DNA of 10,275 nt from an uncultured Alphaproteobacteria bacterium (GTDB lineage: Bacteria > Pseudomonadota > Alphaproteobacteria > Rs-D84), in NCBI GenBank assembly GCA_904502245.1, contig CAJGDN010000029.1, positions 1 to 10,275 of the forward strand, in the 5' to 3' direction. The translations under genes were made by a program, and so were the position numbers. Below the pieces are notes generated by a model that saw nothing but the letters and a program-made list of their open reading frames with translations, was not told where the DNA came from and searched no databases. How positions within the stretch are numbered: position 1 is the first letter of the stretch; each line of letters begins with the position of its first letter. Positions 6,488-10,275 of the stretch are shown in pieces.

Positions 6488-7724
6488 GAAAAAAGCGGCT
6501 GTCGCAGCAACAGTTGCACCAACTGCTACAACCAATCAGAAACGCCCGTCAATTATTGGTCGATTCTTTCGCTTTATCTGGCGTAAAAAATGGTGGATAT
6601 TGTTAATTGGTGCCGCATTTGTCGCAGTGAAATTAATCACATCGGACCCTGCAAATAAAAATGCAGAATATATCACTGTAAACATTACGCGCGGTGACCT
6701 GCGCCAGGTGGTCAGTGCAACCGGTGAAATTCGCCCTGTTAATACAGTTAATGTTGGTTCCCAGGTATCTGGTACGATTGATAAATTGTTTGTTGACTTT
6801 AATTCCAAGGTAAAAAAAGGCGACCTGTTATTAACAATCGAACCATCTGTTCTTCAGGCGTCCGTAGACGAAGCCAAGGCGTCGTTGGACAGTGCGATTT
6901 CACAACGAAATTTTGCGAAAAGTGAATATCTGCGCAACAAATCATTATATTCCGAAGGGTTTATTTCACGCGCAGAAATGGAACAAACAGAATCTGCATA
7001 TAACCAAGCCGAAGCATCTGTAAAACGTATGCAATCACAATATGACCGTGCGGTTACAAACCTGGGGTATGCAACAATTATATCGCCGGTTGATGGTACT
7101 GTTATCTCGCGCAAGGTGGACGTTGGTCAAACGGTTGCTGCATCATTCCAAACCCCAGACTTGTTTGAAATTGCCGAAGATTTAACCAAAATGCAAATAG
7201 AAACTGCCGTATCCGAAGCAGATATTGGTGTTATCAAAGAAGGTCAGCCGGTAACATTTACGGTTGATGCATACCCAACAGAAACGTTTAATGGTTTGGT
7301 ACGCCAGGTGCGTCTGGCACCAACAACAACATCAAATGTTGTCGTGTACACTGTTGTTATTGATGTTGATAATTCTGACCTGCGTTTGATGCCGGGTATG
7401 ACCGCGTTTGTTACAATTATTATTTCAGAAAAAGATAATGTATGGAAGGCTGCAAATGCCGCATTCTTGGTTCGCAGTTTTACAAATTTCCTGACACCAG
7501 AAGACATCAATGGTGCTTCGCCTGCATCACACTTGGCGCTGTTGCGTCAAGGTAATGTTGTAATGATTCCTTATACCAAAGGATTGTCAACTGCAACGGA
7601 AACAGAAATTATGTCGGACGAAATCGAAATGGGTGACAAGATTATTGTTGGTCGCATGGGTATGACGACGAATACGCAAAAAACATCAATGCGCCCAATG
7701 GGTGGCGGTGGACCGCGTCGATAA
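6468..7724 (+). CDS. MacA-like periplasmic adaptor (membrane fusion protein)
   Basis: Adaptors of this family bridge an inner-membrane transporter and a TolC channel. The 418-residue product has a basic N-terminus and one membrane anchor (about 42-56, WWILLIGAAFVAVKL). Next come the barrel-sandwich halves (about 92-127, VGSQVSGTIDKLFVDF; and 200-228, ATIISPVDGTVISRKVDVGQ) around a coiled-coil hairpin (about 128-197). A beta-barrel domain (about 240-320, ending RLMPGMTAFVTI) and a membrane-proximal part follow, with a Gly-rich end GGGGPRR. VSGTI, ISPVDGTV and the MPGM segment are typical of MacA, whose partner MacB is an ABC transporter. GAGGAGGG (6452-6459) lies 8 bases before the ATG, inside the tolC end. 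No macB or RND gene follows: a terminator begins within 7 bases and the next gene is on the other strand. The partner must be elsewhere, or the pair is used differently. Confidence 0.9.
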   Translation: MKKATNKKKAAVAATVAPTATTNQKRPSIIGRFFRFIWRKKWWILLIGAAFVAVKLITSDPANKNAEYITVNITRGDLRQVVSATGEIRPVNTVNVGSQVSGTIDKLFVDFNSKVKKGDLLLTIEPSVLQASVDEAKASLDSAISQRNFAKSEYLRNKSLYSEGFISRAEMEQTESAYNQAEASVKRMQSQYDRAVTNLGYATIISPVDGTVISRKVDVGQTVAASFQTPDLFEIAEDLTKMQIETAVSEADIGVIKEGQPVTFTVDAYPTETFNGLVRQVRLAPTTTSNVVVYTVVIDVDNSDLRLMPGMTAFVTIIISEKDNVWKAANAAFLVRSFTNFLTPEDINGASPASHLALLRQGNVVMIPYTKGLSTATETEIMSDEIEMGDKIIVGRMGMTTNTQKTSMRPMGGGGPRR

Positions 7725-7754
7725 AAAAATTCCCGCAATCGCGGGATTTTTTTT
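7723..7754. terminator. Bidirectional intrinsic terminator
   Basis: The stem TCCCGC/GCGGGA (7731-7736 and 7741-7746) with loop AATC is followed on the plus strand by eight T (7747-7754). On the minus strand it is followed by ATTTTTTT (7730-7723). It lies between the converging MacA-like and porin genes, and both stop codons touch its T-runs (TAA at 7722-7724 and at 7755-7753). It should end both operons. Confidence 0.93.
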
Positions 7755-8778
7755 AGAATGTTAAACGCAACCCCGCAGAAAAGAATGGCGTTTTTGATGT
7801 TGTTCCACCCGACATCCACAAATCAACATTTTCGCTGTATTTATATCTGTATGATACAACAACTGTATTGTCTCGAAAATTCGGTGCATCTTTGTGCCAT
7901 ACGCCGGTGTCTGAAAACATGTATGTTAATGAAATGGTGTATTTTAATAAATCATAACTAACACCTGTACCTAATACAAACCCATCTGATGCAATTCCAA
8001 TCGGGTCTTGGTCATAAATCATGCGACCGGTCAGTCCCCATACCCAACTGTTGTATTGCAAATTCATCCCCAGCGACATCTGTGCGCGCCAATCTGCGGT
8101 AACGGCAGGCATATAAACCTCGGGGTCAAAGGCGTCTGGATTATCCATAAAAGATACACCAAATGAATATGCTGTCTTGATTTTACCATGTGGGCGACGC
8201 AATTTTAATCCCGCATCCAACGCCCAGTCATAATCATCAGAAAAACCGGTTGCAGAAAACCCATATTGCAAACCTAAATTTGGCGCAGATGTTAAATTAA
8301 TACGCGGCGCATTGCGACCTGATGTTAATGTCGTGTCTGGGATAATTGCGCCTTCTGGGGTAATTTTTTCATTGTACAATGGACGGTCATTTATGCGCAG
8401 TCCGCCAACATCTGGCAGCCCTACCCCCAGTTTTCGCGCAACAGAATCAGTATAACCGATTTCAACGCGACCCAAATCGCGCACTTCCCATAAAGCAAAT
8501 GTTTCACGAGAAAAGTTTCCTTTGTCCAGTGCTGCCTGGTCCATAGCATACACAAAACCTAACTTATTAGCGTCATTTACTGCATATGTAATTTGCCCCC
8601 GTGCGCGCCAATCGCCGATGAATAATGTCGATTTAAATTCAGGTTCAATAATGCCACCGGTGGCATATCCGGTCAGTTTTGCGGAGAAGTTTCCTGTATT
8701 GTATTCAATTGCAGATGCAATGCCTGGCATACTTATGATAACAGCAATCAGGGCGACAGAATTTTTTAAACGTTTCAT
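7753..8778 (-). CDS. Outer-membrane beta-barrel porin
   Basis: The 341-residue product is a secreted barrel protein. A Sec signal peptide (1-23, MKRLKNSVALIAVIISMPGIASA) is followed by alternating polar/hydrophobic strands with aromatic girdles, e.g. FSAKLTGYATGG, ARGQITYAVN, KLGFVYAM, RVEIGYT, LGLQYGFSATG, TISLTYMFS and TVVVSYRYKYS. It ends in AGLRLTF; a terminal phenylalanine is the usual BAM assembly signal. Gram-negative porins of about this size form channels for small solutes; the substrate is unknown. I chose ATG at 8778 over an in-frame GTG at 8796 because it gives a clean signal peptide and does not overlap rpoH. GAAGG lies 11 bases upstream, inside the rpoH end. The start follows the rpoH stop by one base (TAATATG), so translation is probably coupled. 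It lacks the paralogue-rich features of major porins, but family assignment by strand pattern is reasonable. Confidence 0.85.
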   Translation of the reverse strand: MKRLKNSVALIAVIISMPGIASAIEYNTGNFSAKLTGYATGGIIEPEFKSTLFIGDWRARGQITYAVNDANKLGFVYAMDQAALDKGNFSRETFALWEVRDLGRVEIGYTDSVARKLGVGLPDVGGLRINDRPLYNEKITPEGAIIPDTTLTSGRNAPRINLTSAPNLGLQYGFSATGFSDDYDWALDAGLKLRRPHGKIKTAYSFGVSFMDNPDAFDPEVYMPAVTADWRAQMSLGMNLQYNSWVWGLTGRMIYDQDPIGIASDGFVLGTGVSYDLLKYTISLTYMFSDTGVWHKDAPNFRDNTVVVSYRYKYSENVDLWMSGGTTSKTPFFSAGLRLTF

Positions 8779-8779
8779 A

Positions 8780-9694
8780 TTATTTTTTACCTTCACTGTC
8801 TGTTAAAATTGCGTCGCGTAATTTGGCGTATGCACGTTCTTCGATTTGTCGTACACGTTCGCGAGAAATTCCATATTTTTGCGACAGTACCTCTAATGTA
8901 GCGGCCGGTTGTTGCAGTCTGCGCGCAGTCAGAATTTCGCGGTCGCGTTGTGACATTTTTTCCAGATGCTTTTTCAGCAATTCGTATCCACGTTTTCTGA
9001 ATTCAATCTGTTCTAACGTTTCTTCGATTGTGTCGCGATCATCAGTCATGTTTGATAATATGTCAATCGCACCATCATCAGAATTAATTGGCGCATTCAG
9101 TGACACGTCACGCGCACCAACACGTGTTGCCATGCGTGCAACATCTTTTTCGGGAACTTCCAGATATTCTGCAATCTGTTTTGTTTGTTCGTCCGTCAGA
9201 TTATTATCCATAATCCCCAGTGCACGTTTTGCACGCGCCAGGTTAAAGAATACACGCTTTTGATTTGCAGATGAACCAATTCGAACAATTGACCAATTGT
9301 TTAAAATTGTTTCGTAAATCTCGGCCTTGATCCAGAACATCGCATATGTTGAAAATCTAAACCCTTTTTCTGGGTCGAATTTTTGTACCGCCTGCATCAG
9401 TCCCATATTTCCACTGGCAATCAATTCGGCAACCGGTATACCATAGTTTTTATAATCATATGCCACAGACACAACCAGACGTAAATGACTGGCCACCAAT
9501 TTTTCAGCAGCAAATTGATTCCTATCGCGTACCCACTGGGTGGCATATTCGTATTCTTGTTCAGCGGTCAAGACCGGAATTTTCTGGATATTCTGTATAT
9601 ATTGCGCCAACCCAGAATCATCACTGACCCCGCGGGCAGCAACAATACTGTTTGATTGTGTGGTTGGTAAAGTGCTCTTGATTTCCTTGCTCAT
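8780..9694 (-). CDS. rpoH: RNA polymerase heat-shock sigma factor RpoH (sigma-32)
   Basis: RpoH directs RNA polymerase to heat-shock promoters (chaperones, proteases). The 304-residue product has region 1.2 (SGLAQYIQNIQKIPVLTAEQE, about 27-47), region 2 (SHLRLVVSVAYDYKNYGIP, then GNMGLMQAVQKFDPEKGFRFSTYAMFWIKAEI), the RpoH box as QKRVFFNLA (145-153), region 3, and a region 4.2 helix-turn-helix (TLEVLSQKYGISRERVRQIE, about 266-285). The RpoH box and the NWSIVRI segment separate it from RpoD/RpoS. The frame is open upstream to 9871, but that extension overlaps the divergent gene and is rich in Cys/Phe; ATG at 9694 gives MSKEIKSTLP and the right length. No Shine-Dalgarno sequence precedes it; an extended -10 promoter ends 9 bases before the ATG. 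The porin follows directly. Long leader-based heat sensing of the E. coli kind would not be possible upstream of the start codon if the mRNA begins there. Confidence 0.95.
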   Translation of the reverse strand: MSKEIKSTLPTTQSNSIVAARGVSDDSGLAQYIQNIQKIPVLTAEQEYEYATQWVRDRNQFAAEKLVASHLRLVVSVAYDYKNYGIPVAELIASGNMGLMQAVQKFDPEKGFRFSTYAMFWIKAEIYETILNNWSIVRIGSSANQKRVFFNLARAKRALGIMDNNLTDEQTKQIAEYLEVPEKDVARMATRVGARDVSLNAPINSDDGAIDILSNMTDDRDTIEETLEQIEFRKRGYELLKKHLEKMSQRDREILTARRLQQPAATLEVLSQKYGISRERVRQIEERAYAKLRDAILTDSEGKK

Positions 9695-9703
9695 AACTTT
9701 TAT

Positions 9704-9730
9704 AGTATACCATAAATTAATAATTATCAA
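9704..9730 (-). promoter_or_regulatory. rpoH promoter with extended -10, near-leaderless
   Basis: On the minus strand TTGATA (9730-9725, 5 of 6 consensus) and TATACT (9709-9704, 5 of 6) are separated by 15 bases; the short spacing is offset by TGG directly before the -10, forming an extended -10 (TGnTATACT). The ATG at 9694 follows after 9 bases, predicting a leader of about 0-3 bases. It is a sigma-70-like pattern; I do not see the heat-shock -10 pattern at a suitable spacing. It lies in the 54-base gap to the divergent YfgM-like gene. Confidence 0.55.
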
Positions 9731-9735
9731 GCCAC

Positions 9736-9740
9736 AGGAG
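9736..9740 (+). promoter_or_regulatory. Ribosome binding site of the YfgM-like gene
   Basis: AGGAG lies 8 bases before the ATG at 9749 and fixes that start over the in-frame ATG at 9758. No clear plus-strand promoter can be named in the 54-base divergent gap: several weak -10 matches occur in TATAGTATACCATAAATTA but none has a convincing -35 at proper spacing. Confidence 0.8.
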
Positions 9741-9748
9741 TTTTTATT

Positions 9749-10275
9749 ATGGCAACAATGTTGGAAAGAAATAAAAAAATCAAAGCACCACAAAAAACAC
9801 GCCAGGAATACGCAGAAGATGCCCTGTATCGTGAAGTCTGGGAAGATGTTAACAATGAAAAAACACTGCAATTTATAAAAAAATATTCACGTCAAATGAT
9901 TGCTGGCGCGCTGTTAATACTGATTATTGCAACAGGTTTCCAGATTAGTATGCGTACACATCACGCAAATAAGATTGCAGCTGCAACCGCTTATGAGACT
10001 GCAATTGAAAATGTTGATGCAAATGCGTTGGCAGGACTGTCTGATAACACATCTGGCGCAACTGCGGATCTTGCACTGTTCCAGTCTTATGTGATTGACG
10101 GTGATTTGGCAAAATTAGATAAGTTAGCATCAGATGGTAACACACGTGATTTTCGTGATTTGGCAAAATTACATGTCATTGCTGCACGTGGCGACGCAAT
10201 GAGTGCAATAGACGTCGAAAAATATCTGTCGGATTTGAATACTAAAAATTCTCCATTTTATTATACTGCATCCCT
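9749..10275 (+). CDS. YfgM-like membrane-anchored TPR-type protein (3' end outside window)
   Basis: The frame is open from the ATG at 9749 to the window edge, 175 complete codons, no stop. The product has a charged N-terminal cytoplasmic part containing DALYREVWEDVNNEKTLQFI (25-44), one membrane segment (about 49-66, QMIAGALLILIIATGF), then an alanine-rich helical region (HANKIAAATAYETAIENVDA, later DLALFQSYVIDGDLAKL and DFRDLAKLHVIAARGD) that looks like degenerate tetratricopeptide helices facing the periplasm. The EV-DVNNEK-x(n)-YSRQM-TM layout is that of the YfgM/TPR_21-type family; E. coli YfgM associates with the SecYEG translocon and periplasmic chaperones. In many proteobacteria such a gene precedes bamB and der; these would lie right of the window. 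Family assignment is by layout and short motifs, so moderately sure. It is divergent from rpoH. Confidence 0.75.
   Translation, partial: MATMLERNKKIKAPQKTRQEYAEDALYREVWEDVNNEKTLQFIKKYSRQMIAGALLILIIATGFQISMRTHHANKIAAATAYETAIENVDANALAGLSDNTSGATADLALFQSYVIDGDLAKLDKLASDGNTRDFRDLAKLHVIAARGDAMSAIDVEKYLSDLNTKNSPFYYTAS

Noticed and set aside
9284..9301. Near-perfect inverted repeat AACAATTG-AC-CAATTGTT inside rpoH.
   Set aside because: It encodes the conserved NNWSIV segment of sigma region 2.4, which explains the sequence; the 2-base spacer makes a poor hairpin.
9695..9871. In-frame N-terminal extension of rpoH by 59 codons.
   Set aside because: It overlaps the start and promoter region of the divergent gene, is rich in Cys and Phe unlike any sigma factor, and the ATG at 9694 gives the normal RpoH length.
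1..10275. CRISPR arrays, insertion sequences, phage or toxin-antitoxin genes.
   Set aside because: No spaced direct repeats, terminal inverted repeats, transposase or integrase motifs or typical small gene pairs were seen on either strand.

Overview
The window looks like a piece of the chromosome of an AT-rich alphaproteobacterium, probably an uncultured, host-associated or gut type. Three proteins point there: an SspB of the alphaproteobacterial kind (about 154 residues, ending in RVVSLDEFRKNRK), an RpoH with the alphaproteobacterial form of the RpoH box, and a ComEC whose C-terminal part is degenerate instead of a clear metallo-beta-lactamase domain. All ten genes whose ends are inside the window stop with TAA. 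I see no insertion sequence, phage gene, CRISPR array, attachment site or origin. Coding density is very high and no gene-free stretch reaches 300 bases; the longest is about 95 bases, between the tRNA and the tolC-like gene.

Layout. Bases 1-475 (+) hold the 3' end of truA (tRNA pseudouridine synthase). It meets, tail to tail with a 4-base overlap, a minus-strand block read from right to left: tRNA-Cys(GCA), recF, sspB, a HAD-IB phosphatase resembling PgpC, a 90-residue membrane/coiled-coil protein, and comEC. The recF-sspB junction has the SspB ribosome binding site at the recF stop, so these two look co-translated. From 5144 a plus-strand pair follows: a TolC-family outer-membrane channel and a MacA-type periplasmic adaptor, overlapping by 20 bases and closed by a strong bidirectional terminator. 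No inner-membrane transporter is next to them. Converging on the same terminator is a minus-strand pair, rpoH (heat-shock sigma factor) and an outer-membrane porin, whose start lies one base after the rpoH stop. Divergent from rpoH, a YfgM-like membrane-anchored protein runs off the right edge.

How the genes work together. Most are housekeeping genes: tRNA modification (truA), recombinational repair (recF), DNA uptake (comEC), delivery of tagged proteins to ClpXP (sspB), possible phospholipid synthesis (HAD), heat-shock transcription (rpoH), and envelope functions (TolC/MacA, porin, YfgM-like). The most notable pattern is regulatory. Three genes that lack a Shine-Dalgarno sequence (recF, comEC, rpoH) each have a good -10 hexamer only 6-9 bases before the ATG, which predicts leaderless or nearly leaderless mRNAs. 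Most genes with a separate leader or an operon-internal position have a recognisable Shine-Dalgarno sequence. I do not see a clearly new multi-gene system; the items worth checking are the leaderless starts, a hairpin over the start of the 90-residue gene, the MacA/TolC pair without a transporter, and the rpoH-porin coupling.
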